DNA of 64,000 bases from Candidatus Micrarchaeota archaeon CG1_02_47_40 (lineage in GTDB: Archaea > Micrarchaeota > Micrarchaeia > Anstonellales > CG1-02-47-40): assembly GCA_001871475.1 (NCBI GenBank), contig MNVE01000016.1, positions 62,001 through 126,000 on the forward strand. The letters run 5' to 3'. The stretch's first letter is position 1; every line of letters starts with the position of its first letter. The notes under the pieces were generated by a model, which saw nothing but the letters and a program-made list of their open reading frames with translations, did no database searches and was not told the origin of the DNA. The position numbers were made by a program, and so were the translations under genes. Positions 1 to 8,912 of the stretch are shown here, piece after piece.

Positions 1-1
1 A

Positions 2-142
2 GGCGGCAAGCCGCTGAAACCTATTTTTGAGAAGGAGAGATTGGGAGATATTAAGGAAAGCGTTGCGGATGTGGGAAAGGCGAAAGAGTTGCTGAAGTGG
101 AGTGCGAAAGTGGGGTTGGAGGAAGGGCTGGGGGAGGTTTAG
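2..142 (+). CDS. NAD-dependent nucleotide-sugar epimerase, C-terminal end (partial)
   Basis: Only the last 46 codons are in the window; the start lies upstream of base 1. The tail reads GKPLKPIFEKERLGDI, followed by a region ending in KELLKWSAKVGLEEGL. This is the usual closing segment of extended short-chain dehydrogenase epimerases (GalE type), where a D-L-x-K-A-x-xx-LGW-like stretch precedes the last helix. Substrate cannot be told from this part. Its stop codon overlaps by a few bases the stop of the convergent gene on the other strand. Confidence 0.6.
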   Translation, partial: GGKPLKPIFEKERLGDIKESVADVGKAKELLKWSAKVGLEEGLGEV

Positions 143-1995
143 CGGCCGTAGAATTCCCGCACCGGACCTATAAGCGCCTTTCCTATTTCGTTTTGCACCC
201 ATGACTCCGTAGTTATCAAACGGTATGTTTTTCTTCCACCCCTTATGTCAAGTATTCCTGTCCTTTCAAGAAAGCTCTCCGCTTTCTCGTATTTTGGCTG
301 GAAGAATTGACTCTCGTTTGCCAATATTTTGCCCATTGTCTTTTTCCTTACGGGATCTTTTGGGATGTTTGCCGCGCCTGCGTAAATCGTTCCGTTGAAG
401 CGGAAGCTTGAGAGAATTGCCTGCACGTAAAGCGGGTCTGCATGCGCCTTTTTTGCGGCGAGAAAAACGTTTTGAGGGAGCGCCAACGTTCGCTCATTGT
501 TTGGTTGATTTCCGTTTTTTTGCCCGTTGAACGTCTCGCAAAAGAGCGAGAGATAAAAATCAAGATTGGCATAAACCTCATCTGAAACTTCTGCTGCCTT
601 AAGCAGTATCTCTTCCGCGTTTTCACGGGCGAATTGTTTTGTTTCCTCAAGGGTTGTCTCTTCAGAAAGCCTTGCACATGCAAGAAGAACGTTATTCTTT
701 GCGAGTTCCTGCGATGCCTTTTTGTTTATGCCCACATCTGAAAGCGCGTTTGAGACTGCCAGTGCGCAGTCTGCACATTTCCTGTCCTTTAACGCTATCT
801 TTTGCGCTATTTGGCTTGGGGAAATGCCATTTCCGCATTCTGCACGGTAAAGTTCAAGCTGGGCTGGCGCATCCGTAAAAAAAATGAGCCTTAAAAGCGT
901 GCTTTTTATTGAGAGAAGCGCATCTATCTCTTCCTGTACGGCACCCGATTTCTCAAAACTCTTTCTGAATTCTGCTTCTTTTGTATTGTTTGGATCTTTT
1001 TTCTGTGCTGGAAACGGATGATGGGTTTTTGCAATGGTTTCAGCTGCAGGAAGCGCCTTTTTGAAAGTCGGGAAGTATGTGTTCCGCCTTGCGATTTCCA
1101 CTAAAATTTCCCTTCTTTTTTCCCTGATGATGCTGTCGCACATGTAAGAAACTGAAAAATGGACAAGAGAGCCATACTCTAATGAAACCACATTTCCAGT
1201 GTCTTCCAATGGCACGCATAAAGAAAGGAGTTTCTCATCGTTCTGAAGCTGTGGAAAGCAAGTTAGGAGACCGCGTATGAACATACTGATGGATTTGGTT
1301 GTGCCTGAACTGTTTGACTCGTCAAAATCGCAAAATGATAGTATGCGGGTTTTTAGCGGCTCGTCAAATAGTCTGCCCATGAAATCGCCGAGTTTCTTGA
1401 ACCGATTCCAGGTTTCCTGCGTCGGCTGCGGATTTTCTGGAATGATTGGAATATCGTTAAGAAATTTCCCGAGGGAATGAATGGAAGGAGCGGCTTTTTT
1501 GCAGTTTGCAGTTGCCGGTGCAACGCATTCCGCAACCCAGAAAAAGCCGTTTTCTTTTAGGTATTTTGCACTTTTTTGCACTTCCCATATCTCCTTTTGG
1601 ATTTCGTTCACTGCAGCAGACATTTCCCTCAAGTGCCCTGCGGCACGTTTTGCCGCTGATGCGTCATCTTCAAATCTGAAAGTTGTATTTGAGTTTGAAA
1701 TACTTTTATACGCAAAATCGCTTGAGTGGACGCGTGAAATGCCAAAGGCAATATCAAGTTTTCTTGCTGCTTGTTTTGCTTCAATCATGCCTGTGCGCCG
1801 ATTTATCTCGCCCATCAGCTGGTTAAGCTCGTCCATGAACCGCCTGCTTAGTATTGCCGTTTTCTCCTGGAAAAAGAGCGCGCACAAAAACGCCTCCCTT
1901 GTTTTCTCTACCCTTTTTGAATGTCCTGCACACTCTTTGTGGAACTCCGCAAGCTGAGCCTTCCTGTCCGGTTTTACAAATACAAATTCTGGCAT
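139..1995 (-). CDS. hypothetical 618-aa helical protein
   Basis: I do not recognise this protein. It starts MPEFVFVKPDRK, has no signal peptide or membrane segment, and is predicted by eye to be mostly alpha-helical. The last ~70 residues (around SFLERTGILDIRGGRKTYRL) resemble a winged-helix fold, with a helix, a beta-hairpin and a basic loop, so a DNA- or RNA-binding end is possible but unproven. A Cys pair, CADC, lies in the middle. It is the last gene of the minus-strand run that begins with the phosphomutase, separated from the nucleotidyltransferase by about 66 bases holding an AT-rich stretch and an AAGGTGAG ribosome site. It may be an unrelated neighbour of the sugar genes. Confidence 0.55.
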   Translation of the reverse strand: MPEFVFVKPDRKAQLAEFHKECAGHSKRVEKTREAFLCALFFQEKTAILSRRFMDELNQLMGEINRRTGMIEAKQAARKLDIAFGISRVHSSDFAYKSISNSNTTFRFEDDASAAKRAAGHLREMSAAVNEIQKEIWEVQKSAKYLKENGFFWVAECVAPATANCKKAAPSIHSLGKFLNDIPIIPENPQPTQETWNRFKKLGDFMGRLFDEPLKTRILSFCDFDESNSSGTTKSISMFIRGLLTCFPQLQNDEKLLSLCVPLEDTGNVVSLEYGSLVHFSVSYMCDSIIREKRREILVEIARRNTYFPTFKKALPAAETIAKTHHPFPAQKKDPNNTKEAEFRKSFEKSGAVQEEIDALLSIKSTLLRLIFFTDAPAQLELYRAECGNGISPSQIAQKIALKDRKCADCALAVSNALSDVGINKKASQELAKNNVLLACARLSEETTLEETKQFARENAEEILLKAAEVSDEVYANLDFYLSLFCETFNGQKNGNQPNNERTLALPQNVFLAAKKAHADPLYVQAILSSFRFNGTIYAGAANIPKDPVRKKTMGKILANESQFFQPKYEKAESFLERTGILDIRGGRKTYRLITTESWVQNEIGKALIGPVREFYGR

Positions 1996-2061
1996 TTAGC
2001 ACTCACCTTAATGTAGGAGAGTATTATATGAAAGAAGTGGTATTTAAAGGTTTGTTTTGTA

Positions 2062-2766
2062 TTACTCCTTCGTCATTTCCATTATGCTCATTATCCTGTT
2101 TATCTCTTCGTAATCCGCCGTCCTTCCTATATCCATCCAGAACTCATCCTCAAACACGAATGCGTTTATTTTCTTTTTTGCTTTAAGGAGAGCGGGAAAA
2201 ACGTCGCGCGCAAAGTCGCTTCCATCCGTTATATAATTGAATATTTCAGGCTCAAAGGCGTACATTCCCGCATTCACGTAATTTTCTATTATCGGCTTCT
2301 CCTCAAAGGAAGCTACGGTGCCTCCTGTTATCTTCGCAACCCCGTATTCAAGCGGAACCCCCTGCTTTTTGAGCGCAATTGTCGCCAGGCAGCCGCTTTT
2401 TTTGTGCGCCTGGAGAAGCTTTTGCGCGTTTGCGTTTGTCAGGTGGTCGCCCATCACTACTAAAAAGGGGTCTTTTATGCTTCCCTTCCCCGCAAAAATG
2501 CTGCCGGCTGTGCCAAGCTCGTTTTTTTCCTCAAGGTAGTCTATTTTCACGCCCCATTTTGAGCCATCGGTAAAATGCGCCTTTATCTGCTCCTTAAGAT
2601 ATCCCACGGCAAGCGTTATTTCACTAAAGCCGTTTCTCTTCAGGTTGCGTATGACGAATTCAAGTATTGGCTTTTTCCCAACTGGCAGCATCGGCTTTGG
2701 GATGGTGTAAGTAAGCGGGCGCAATCGCGTTCCCTTCCCGCCGCATAAAACGAATACCCTTGCCAT
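2062..2766 (-). CDS. sugar-1-phosphate nucleotidyltransferase
   Basis: This is a 234-residue single-domain NTP_transferase protein that would join a sugar 1-phosphate to an NTP, giving an NDP-sugar and pyrophosphate in the cytosol. The signature LCGGKGTRLRPLTYTIPKPM follows the start, the sugar-binding loop has ELGTAGSIF, and VMGDHL carries the metal-binding Asp. The left-handed helix domain of the longer RmlA-like enzymes is absent. Start: an in-frame GTG lies three codons upstream, but the ATG at 2766 is placed correctly behind GGAAGTGAT. It lies 12 bases after WecB in the same run, so it may activate an amino sugar or hexose for the same glycan. The exact sugar and base are not assignable; mannose-1-P, glucose-1-P and heptose-1-P are all open. 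Confidence 0.85.
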   Translation of the reverse strand: MARVFVLCGGKGTRLRPLTYTIPKPMLPVGKKPILEFVIRNLKRNGFSEITLAVGYLKEQIKAHFTDGSKWGVKIDYLEEKNELGTAGSIFAGKGSIKDPFLVVMGDHLTNANAQKLLQAHKKSGCLATIALKKQGVPLEYGVAKITGGTVASFEEKPIIENYVNAGMYAFEPEIFNYITDGSDFARDVFPALLKAKKKINAFVFEDEFWMDIGRTADYEEINRIMSIMEMTKE

Positions 2767-2778
2767 AAAAATCACTTC

Positions 2779-3918
2779 CTATTGCTTTACTATTTTAGTT
2801 TCCCATCTTTCCATTTTCCCTTTGAATTGTTCTATGATGCTTATTATCCTTTCGCTTGAATTGCCGTCTCCGTAGGGGTTTTTTGCTTCTCGCATTTTTT
2901 GTGCCGCTGCAGGGTTTGAAAGGATGTTTCTTGCTTCTTTTACTATGCTTTCCTTCTCGCAGCCTGTGCATTTGTTTGCGCCTGCCTGCATTGATTCGGG
3001 CCTATCAGTCACATAGCGCAGGGTAAGGCAGGGAATGTGCAAAGAGGCGGCTTCCTCCTGCATACCCCCAGAATCAGTTAGTATGAGGTCGCTCTCAAGC
3101 ATTATGCGCAGTGCGTCAGTGTATTTTGGAAGGCAGGGTTCCCATATTATATGCTTGGCAGAAGCGAGTCTTTTGGCATAGCCCCATTTCTCCGCGGCGA
3201 GTTGCGTGCTTGGGAGTACTGAACAGAAGAAATTCACTTCCGTCAGCTCAAGCAGTGAATCAAAAATACCCTTCATGCGGTGCTCGTGCAGCATATTCTC
3301 TTTTCTATGGCATGACCAAAATATAAGGGGTTTTTTGAATTTGAAGCGTTCAAGTATTTTGCTCTTCTTCTTTGCAAGTGCAGAGTGCTGCAATGCCGCA
3401 TCCACCACCGTATTGCCCACTACAAATATTCTCTCTGCTGGCTGGTGTTCTGATAGAAGGTCTTGCTTGTTTTTCTCAGTAGCGGCAAAAAAGAGAGCCG
3501 AGCATGCATCGGAAGTTTTTGTGCAAATCTGCTCCGGGTAGGGCTCCCATGAGTAGGTGCGCAAGCCCGCTTCAATATGGCCGACAGGGGTGAGGGCAAG
3601 CGCCGCACCAAGAGAGAGATACATCGCAGTGAAAGTATCCCCATGCGTTAGGAGTATGTCAGGTTTTTCCTTTTTGCAAAATTTGGCTGTTTCAACTATT
3701 ATTTTCGCACCCAATTCCGCTGGGTCGCCTTTTGCCCCGATATCAAGGGTTGGGCGGGGGATTTCCAAATCATCAAATAACTCTTCATATAAATTAGGGG
3801 AGTAGTGCTGCCCAGTATAAAGTATGAGCGTTTCGTGCCCTCTTTTTATGCTCTCCCTGATGAGGGGCGCCATCTTTATTGAGCAGGCGCGAGTGCCAAA
3901 TCCATGTACTATTTTCAT
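2779..3918 (-). CDS. wecB: UDP-N-acetylglucosamine 2-epimerase (non-hydrolysing)
   Basis: It interconverts UDP-GlcNAc and UDP-ManNAc, the first step toward UDP-ManNAcA. The 379-residue length is usual. Two Rossmann halves are visible: THGDTFT near 91, GHIEAGLR at 113-120, SCHRKEN in the hinge, TDSGGMQEEA, and the closing NPYGDGNSS motif. Deviations: the N-terminal FGTRPE motif reads FGTRAC, and the later TERPE motif reads VTDRPES, so a relaxed or altered substrate is possible. The partner dehydrogenase, WecC-like, is 30 kb away at 33948. The start codon is supplied by the last copy of a 39-bp tandem repeat that derives from the end of the upstream phosphomutase gene. Confidence 0.9.
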   Translation of the reverse strand: MKIVHGFGTRACSIKMAPLIRESIKRGHETLILYTGQHYSPNLYEELFDDLEIPRPTLDIGAKGDPAELGAKIIVETAKFCKKEKPDILLTHGDTFTAMYLSLGAALALTPVGHIEAGLRTYSWEPYPEQICTKTSDACSALFFAATEKNKQDLLSEHQPAERIFVVGNTVVDAALQHSALAKKKSKILERFKFKKPLIFWSCHRKENMLHEHRMKGIFDSLLELTEVNFFCSVLPSTQLAAEKWGYAKRLASAKHIIWEPCLPKYTDALRIMLESDLILTDSGGMQEEAASLHIPCLTLRYVTDRPESMQAGANKCTGCEKESIVKEARNILSNPAAAQKMREAKNPYGDGNSSERIISIIEQFKGKMERWETKIVKQ

Positions 3919-4025
3919 TTTATCATCTTAACAATGCTTCCGGCATCCCCTTTTCATTTTATCATCTTAACGATGCTTCCGGCATCCCCTTTTCATTTTA
4001 TCATCTTAACAATGCTTCCAGCATT
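3916..4025. repeat. 39-bp tandem repeat, nearly three copies, at the phosphomutase/wecB junction
   Basis: Copies begin at 3916, 3955 and 3994 and differ by single bases. The third copy is the real C-terminal coding end of the phosphomutase (MLEALLR, stop). The other two repeat that end outside the gene, and the outermost one carries the TGATAAAATG that gives the stop relic and the wecB start codon. The period is a multiple of three. It looks like slippage or unequal crossing-over that duplicated a stop-start junction and pushed two formerly adjoining genes apart. Confidence 0.95.
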
Positions 4026-5356
4026 TCTCTGTGCTCCTTCATCAGTTCTTCTGCTTCCTTCTTGCTTTTTGCTTCTGCAAAAATGCGGAAATAATCCTCC
4101 GTGCCTGACGCTCTTATTATTGCCCAAGAGTCTTTATAATCAATTCGCACCCCGTCAAGAAGGGTGATTTTGTCGGCTTTGTCCGCCTGCTTTGCAACCT
4201 TTCCAAGCACTGCCGCCTTGGCTATCCCTTTTGGCGCTTCTACTTTTGTTTTTGCATTGAAATAGGATGGCAGTTCGTTAAGCATTTGCAAAAGTGAAGT
4301 TTCCTTTTCACATATTGCCTCCACCAATTTGACAGCAGCCAGAAAGCCGTCCTTTGCCAGGGAAAGTTCGGGCCAGACTATTCCTCCGACTTCTTCCCCT
4401 CCGCTTACGGCATTTATGCGGAACATCTCCTCTGCAATGTAGGGCGCACCCACTTTTGTGTAATGGAGAGTGCCTCCGAATTGCCTGCACACGTCCTTCA
4501 CCGCATTGCTTGTGGCAACCGTAGTGACTACTGTTCCCTTCTTTTTCTGCAATGCCAATTTTGCTGAAAGCGCGAATGAGCGGTCGCCTACAATGAAATT
4601 TCCCTTGTGGCAGATGAAAATCACCCTGTCCGAATCCCCGTCATACGCTATGCCTAAATCCGCCTTTTGCTTTTTCACTTCTGCAATGAGTTCGGAAAGG
4701 TTTGCTTCTGTCGGCTCGGATGGCCTGCCTGGGAATTTTCCGTCTATTTCCCCATTAATCACTTTTACTTCGCAGCCCAATTCACGCAGAAGAGCAGGAG
4801 CAACTAAATTTGCAGTGCCGTTTCCGCAATCCACAATTATGAGGGGCTTTTTCTTTTGTATGGCTTCGGAATTGATGCGTCTGCGGATAAGCGACATGTG
4901 TTGTATTGAGGCGGTGGAGTATTGCATGTATTCGCCCGCATTCTCGTAAGTGCAGTGCTTTACCCCTTCTTTCATTATCTTCTCTATTTCCTCCCCCCTC
5001 TCCCTTGAAATTGCAATATCGTTTTTATCAACGAATTTGAGCGCATTCCATTCAGGCGGGTTGTGAGAGGCAGTTACTATTATTGCCCCGTCTAATTTCA
5101 GGTGGCGTATCATAACTTCAGCAGTTGGAGAGGAAACCATCCCTAAGTCTACTGCATCCGCTCCTGCGCAAAGAACGCCTGCAATGCACGCAGAATGAAT
5201 GGCTGGGGAAGTTAGGCGCATGTCGCGTCCTATGCCGATTTTCTTGTGTTTTCCTCCAGACCATTTTGCAAATGCAGAAGAAGCTTTAAGGGCAAACTCC
5301 GGGTTGACCAAATCGAATTTTCCCCTTATTCCGTTTGTGCCAAAGTATTCTGCCAT
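4001..5356 (-). CDS. phosphohexomutase (phosphomanno/phosphogluco/phosphoglucosamine mutase family)
   Basis: A 451-residue alpha-D-phosphohexomutase that moves phosphate between C6 and C1 of a hexose or glucosamine, feeding NDP-sugar synthesis. Domain order is standard: FGTNGIRG at 5-12, catalytic phosphoserine loop TASHNPPEWN with Ser97, metal loop DGDSDR at 239-244 (Ser in place of the usual Ala), sugar-binding GGEEVGG, and the C-terminal phosphate loop RASGTEDYFRIFAEA. The FGTNGIRG start and GGEEVGG loop resemble archaeal GlmM/ManB enzymes. It heads the minus-strand run with WecB, which would fit GlcNAc-1-P supply. Its 3' end has been copied twice in tandem downstream. Confidence 0.9.
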   Translation of the reverse strand: MAEYFGTNGIRGKFDLVNPEFALKASSAFAKWSGGKHKKIGIGRDMRLTSPAIHSACIAGVLCAGADAVDLGMVSSPTAEVMIRHLKLDGAIIVTASHNPPEWNALKFVDKNDIAISRERGEEIEKIMKEGVKHCTYENAGEYMQYSTASIQHMSLIRRRINSEAIQKKKPLIIVDCGNGTANLVAPALLRELGCEVKVINGEIDGKFPGRPSEPTEANLSELIAEVKKQKADLGIAYDGDSDRVIFICHKGNFIVGDRSFALSAKLALQKKKGTVVTTVATSNAVKDVCRQFGGTLHYTKVGAPYIAEEMFRINAVSGGEEVGGIVWPELSLAKDGFLAAVKLVEAICEKETSLLQMLNELPSYFNAKTKVEAPKGIAKAAVLGKVAKQADKADKITLLDGVRIDYKDSWAIIRASGTEDYFRIFAEAKSKKEAEELMKEHREMLEALLR

Positions 5357-5430
5357 ATGGTAAATTTTCAGCCGTGAAGGTTTAATAAGGGTTTTTGCGT
5401 TTAATTCCTTCTTGAGGGAGTGTTTTTACA

Positions 5431-6654
5431 ATGAAAATTCTGCTTGTGGCGCAATGGGTGAAACTGCCGGGCTTTGAGGGCGCGGCTTCACATCATACGG
5501 AGTTTGCAAATGCGTTAGTGAAGGAAGGGGTGAAAGTCCATATTCTTGTTAGCAGCTGCGAGAAGGAGATTGCGGGTGCGAAAGTGCATAATGCGGGGGG
5601 AAAACTGCCAAGACCGTTGTTGTCTTATGCGAGTTCAGGCAGAATAGAAAAGATATGCCGTGATGAAAAAATCGATGTTATACACAAGCGCATGGACCCT
5701 GGAAGCGGCTTTTCAGTGTTTGCGGCGAAAAAAGCAGGCGTGCCGATTGTTGCGGAGATAAATTTCAATCCGTTCTCTTTTGAGAAGCGGGGAAGCTTCC
5801 TGCTTGATGTCGTAAAACCGGCAGTGCAGCATCTGCCAAGGGTGATGTGGGCGAAGTATTTCCTCCCGAAAGCTGATGCGGTTGTGTGTGTTTCGGAATC
5901 TGTAGTAGAGTCATTGGCGCGGCATGGTGTGCGCAACGCAATTTGCATTCCAAACGGAGTTAATATTGAAAAGTTTAGGGGGGCGGCAGAAAAGGGAGAA
6001 AAGCTGAAGGAGAAACTGAAAATTGAAGGGGAAGTTATAGCAATAGTTGGCGGCTTGGGGCCAAGGCACGGGCTTGAGGGGATAATGAAATGCGCAAAGG
6101 AAATGGAAGATGAATTCCCAAATGCAAGATTCGTGATTATAGGTGGAGTTGAGAGATACCGCGAGCATGTGGAGAGGATGAAGAAAATCGCCCCTTCAAA
6201 TGTAATGTTCGTGGGAAAGGTAAGCGAGGGGGAACTGCCTGCCTATTTGGGGATGGCGGATGTGTGCCTTGCGCCATTTAAGGAGGCAATGAATAAGGAA
6301 GAGCCGTATGGCTTCTGCCCGATAAAAATATTGCAGTATATGGGCGCGGGAAAGGCAGTTGTGGCAAGCAGGTTGCCCTGGATTGAGGAGATTTTGGAGG
6401 AGGGGAGGAATGCAATACTCTTTGGCAACGAGAACGGGATAGGGGAAGGAAAAATGCGGAAATGGGGCAGAGAGGTTGATGGAAGAGGGATTGGGATGAG
6501 GGAAGCAATTGAAAGGCTTCTGAGAGATAAAAAACTGCGCGAAAGGATGGGAAAGGAGAATGAAAGAAAGGCGAATGAAAAATACTCCTGGCGGGCGGTG
6601 GCGAAGGAATATATACGGGTTTATGGGAAATTAATCAAGGAGAGGAAGGAATAG
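5431..6654 (+). CDS. GT4-family glycosyltransferase
   Basis: A 407-residue GT-B enzyme, probably cytosolic or membrane-associated, that transfers a sugar from an NDP donor to the growing lipid-linked glycan. The N-terminal half opens [20 protein letters not shown], and the acceptor domain ends near [11 protein letters not shown]. The donor domain has GGLGPRHG and the E-x7-E-like region [20 protein letters not shown]. It is the first gene of a tight plus-strand run with transaldolase, HddA and GmhA (20 bases to the next start), so transfer of a heptose is an attractive inference but is not shown. It is divergent from the phosphomutase across a 74-base promoter region. Confidence 0.85.
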   Translation: MKILLVAQWVKLPGFEGAASHHTEFANALVKEGVKVHILVSSCEKEIAGAKVHNAGGKLPRPLLSYASSGRIEKICRDEKIDVIHKRMDPGSGFSVFAAKKAGVPIVAEINFNPFSFEKRGSFLLDVVKPAVQHLPRVMWAKYFLPKADAVVCVSESVVESLARHGVRNAICIPNGVNIEKFRGAAEKGEKLKEKLKIEGEVIAIVGGLGPRHGLEGIMKCAKEMEDEFPNARFVIIGGVERYREHVERMKKIAPSNVMFVGKVSEGELPAYLGMADVCLAPFKEAMNKEEPYGFCPIKILQYMGAGKAVVASRLPWIEEILEEGRNAILFGNENGIGEGKMRKWGREVDGRGIGMREAIERLLRDKKLRERMGKENERKANEKYSWRAVAKEYIRVYGKLIKERKE

Positions 6655-6673
6655 AACGGGAGGTATGATTGGC

Positions 6674-7318
6674 ATGAAAATATTTCTTGATACGGCAGAT
6701 GCGACAAAGATACGCGAGTGCGCAAAGACGGGTTTGGTGGATGGAATAACTACAAACCCTACATTAATTGCAAAAGCAGGAAGGAAGCAGGAAGAAGCAA
6801 TAAAGGAAATCTGCTCAATTGTGAAAGGACCGGTAAGCGTTGAGGGAGTAGGGGAGAAAGCAGAAGAGATGGTGCGCGACGGGAAGGAATTTGCTGCCTG
6901 GAGCAAGAATGTTGTTGTGAAGGTGCCGATGACAAAGGAGGGAATGGTTGCAGTCAAGAGATTGAGGGAAGAAGGAGTGAAAACAAATGTCACCCTCATC
7001 TTCTCCGCGGCGCAGGCATTGCTGGCTGCCAAAGCAGGCGCGGATTATGTCAGCCCTTTTGTAGGGAGATTGGATGATATGGGGGAGGACGGGATGGCGC
7101 TTATTGAGGGGATACTGGATATTTACTCAAATTACGAGTTTGAAACAGAAGTAATTGTGGCAAGCGTGCGCCATCCGATGCATGTTGTGGAGGCGGCGGA
7201 AATGGGCGCGCACTGCGCTACTGTTCCGCCTGAAGTATTTGAGAAATTGTTTTTGCACAAGATGACTGAAGACGGGATAAAAAGATTCATGGATGATTGG
7301 AAGAAGGTGCAGAAATGA
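6674..7318 (+). CDS. transaldolase (TalC/FSA-type small enzyme)
   Basis: A 214-residue TIM-barrel class I aldolase of the small transaldolase/fructose-6-phosphate aldolase family. [13 protein letters not shown] near the N-terminus and the Schiff-base lysine in VVVKVPMT are present. The segment [11 protein letters not shown] carries Phe at the position where E. coli FSA has the Tyr tied to aldolase activity; Phe is the transaldolase-type residue. So it probably makes sedoheptulose 7-phosphate, the substrate of GmhA two genes downstream. I chose the second ATG because GGGAGGT sits nine bases before it. Its stop overlaps the HddA start as ATGA. A second, more divergent copy is at 27896. Confidence 0.85.
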   Translation: MKIFLDTADATKIRECAKTGLVDGITTNPTLIAKAGRKQEEAIKEICSIVKGPVSVEGVGEKAEEMVRDGKEFAAWSKNVVVKVPMTKEGMVAVKRLREEGVKTNVTLIFSAAQALLAAKAGADYVSPFVGRLDDMGEDGMALIEGILDIYSNYEFETEVIVASVRHPMHVVEAAEMGAHCATVPPEVFEKLFLHKMTEDGIKRFMDDWKKVQK

Positions 7319-8340
7319 GCGTGGAAACTTCTACTTACAGAAGCAGGGCGCCTGTTAGGATAAGCTTTGGGGGTGGGGGAACTGATGTGCCCCCCTACTG
7401 CGACGAGAAGGGAGGGTGCGTGCTGAATGCGGCAATAGGAAAATACAACTACGGCTCCGCAAAGTGGAGAGAAGATGGAAAGATTGTGATTGAATCTGCG
7501 GATTATGTTGAATCTCTGCTTTATCACAACACGAAAGAGATGGAATACGACAACAAGCTGGATTTGGTGAAGGCAGTAATAAAGAAGATGAATAATTCCG
7601 GAAGAGGCGTTGATGTGTATGTGCGAAGCGAGATTGCGCCAAAAAGCGGGCTTGGAAGCTCTGCAAGCGCGTTCGTTGCACTTATAGGAATGTTTGACAG
7701 GATGAATGATGGAAAGATGGAAAGGGAGAAAATAGCAGAGATGGCTGTTCGGCTGGAAAGGGAGGAACTGGGGAATTTTGGGGGGAAGCAGGACCAGTAT
7801 GCTGCCGCGATTGGGGGAATAAATTTCCTTGAGTTTGAGGAGGGAGGAAAGGTAAAAGTGGAGAAGGTTAGAATACGCACCTCACATGTGCTTGAGCTTG
7901 AGAAAAGCCTCATCTTGGTGAATGCTGCGGAAAGGGTTGCCTCCGGGGATATTATTACTGACCAAATGCAGAGGTATAAGAAGAAAGAGGGAAGCACGGA
8001 AGGGGCGCTTGACAGAACTAAAGAGATTGCTAAAGAGGCAAGAAGGGCGCTTGAGAAAGGGGATTTGGAGGAGTTTGCGTCTTTGCTTGATGAGGCATGG
8101 AAATCAAAAAAGAAATTCAGCCCGCTCATTACAAACAGCAAGATAGATGGAATATATGAAGCTGCCAAGAAAGCAGGAGCGCTTGGAGGGAAGATATCGG
8201 GTGCAGGAGGAGGGGGGCATATGTTTTTCTACTGCGAGGCGAATAAGGAGCATAAAGTAGCTGAAAAAATGCGCTCCCTTGGGCTTGTGCCTGAAGGAGT
8301 GAAATTTGATTTTGAGGGATTGAGAACATGGGAAATATAG
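7315..8340 (+). CDS. hddA: D-glycero-D-manno-heptose 7-phosphate kinase (GHMP family), copy 1
   Basis: A 341-residue GHMP kinase expected to phosphorylate heptose 7-phosphate at O1 with ATP. It shows the HddA-type N-terminus [22 protein letters not shown] loop [13 protein letters not shown], the Gln/Asp pair [13 protein letters not shown], and C-terminal motif [16 protein letters not shown]. The start is the ATG overlapping the transaldolase stop; an upstream in-frame ATG would eat into that gene. GmhA overlaps its end by 13 bases, so the three are translationally coupled. GHMP members also include fucokinases and galactokinases, but the [12 protein letters not shown] signature plus GmhA/GmhB neighbours make HddA the best call. 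Confidence 0.88.
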   Translation: MSVETSTYRSRAPVRISFGGGGTDVPPYCDEKGGCVLNAAIGKYNYGSAKWREDGKIVIESADYVESLLYHNTKEMEYDNKLDLVKAVIKKMNNSGRGVDVYVRSEIAPKSGLGSSASAFVALIGMFDRMNDGKMEREKIAEMAVRLEREELGNFGGKQDQYAAAIGGINFLEFEEGGKVKVEKVRIRTSHVLELEKSLILVNAAERVASGDIITDQMQRYKKKEGSTEGALDRTKEIAKEARRALEKGDLEEFASLLDEAWKSKKKFSPLITNSKIDGIYEAAKKAGALGGKISGAGGGGHMFFYCEANKEHKVAEKMRSLGLVPEGVKFDFEGLRTWEI

Positions 8341-8900
8341 CTGAAATATATGTGAAAAGGCTGGAAGAGAACATTGCGGTGCATGAGAAGGGCAGAAAGC
8401 TTGCTTCCGATGTTGAGAAAGGGGCAAATGCCATTGTTGCATGCCTGAAGAAAGGGGGAAAAATACTTCTTTTCGGGAATGGCGGGAGCGCGGCTGACGC
8501 ACAGCACATTGCCGCGGAATTGCTTGGAAAATTCAAAATGGAAAGAAAAGCACTGCCGGCTATCGCCCTTACAACAAACAGTTCGGTGATGACGGCAATT
8601 GCAAACGACTACGGATACGAAAAGATATTCTCAAGGCAGGTTGAGGGGCTGGCGAAAAAGGGAGATGTTGTAATTGGCATTTCTACAAGCGGGAATTCTG
8701 AAAGTGTTGTGCTGGGGCTCAAAAAAGCTAAGGAGATGGGCGCTTTCTGCATTGGTATGAGTGGAGAGAGGAAGGCGAAAATTGATGAGGTGTCGGACAT
8801 CTGCTTAAAGGTGCCAAGCACGGATACTGCAAGAATACAGGAGATGCATATTTTCATTGGGCATGTTATTTGCGAGTTGGCGGAGAAGGAAACTGCATAA
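8328..8900 (+). CDS. gmhA: sedoheptulose-7-phosphate isomerase, copy 1
   Basis: A 190-residue single SIS-domain protein that converts sedoheptulose 7-phosphate to D-glycero-D-manno-heptose 7-phosphate. GNGGSAADAQHIAAELLGKF is the phosphosugar loop with the conserved His, ISTSGNSESV is the second SIS motif, and STDTARIQEMHIFIGHVIC holds the Glu-x2-His pair that places the catalytic and zinc residues in GmhA enzymes. It overlaps HddA and ends the plus-strand run. The next plus-strand heptose gene, GmhB, is 1.4 kb on, behind an inserted minus-strand ATPase. Confidence 0.9.
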   Translation: MGNIAEIYVKRLEENIAVHEKGRKLASDVEKGANAIVACLKKGGKILLFGNGGSAADAQHIAAELLGKFKMERKALPAIALTTNSSVMTAIANDYGYEKIFSRQVEGLAKKGDVVIGISTSGNSESVVLGLKKAKEMGAFCIGMSGERKAKIDEVSDICLKVPSTDTARIQEMHIFIGHVICELAEKETA

Positions 8901-8912
8901 GGGTGCGTCATT

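Noticed and set aside
3916-4025. CRISPR array
   Set aside because: Only three copies, contiguous without spacers, and derived from coding sequence. I found no repeat-spacer pattern anywhere in the window.
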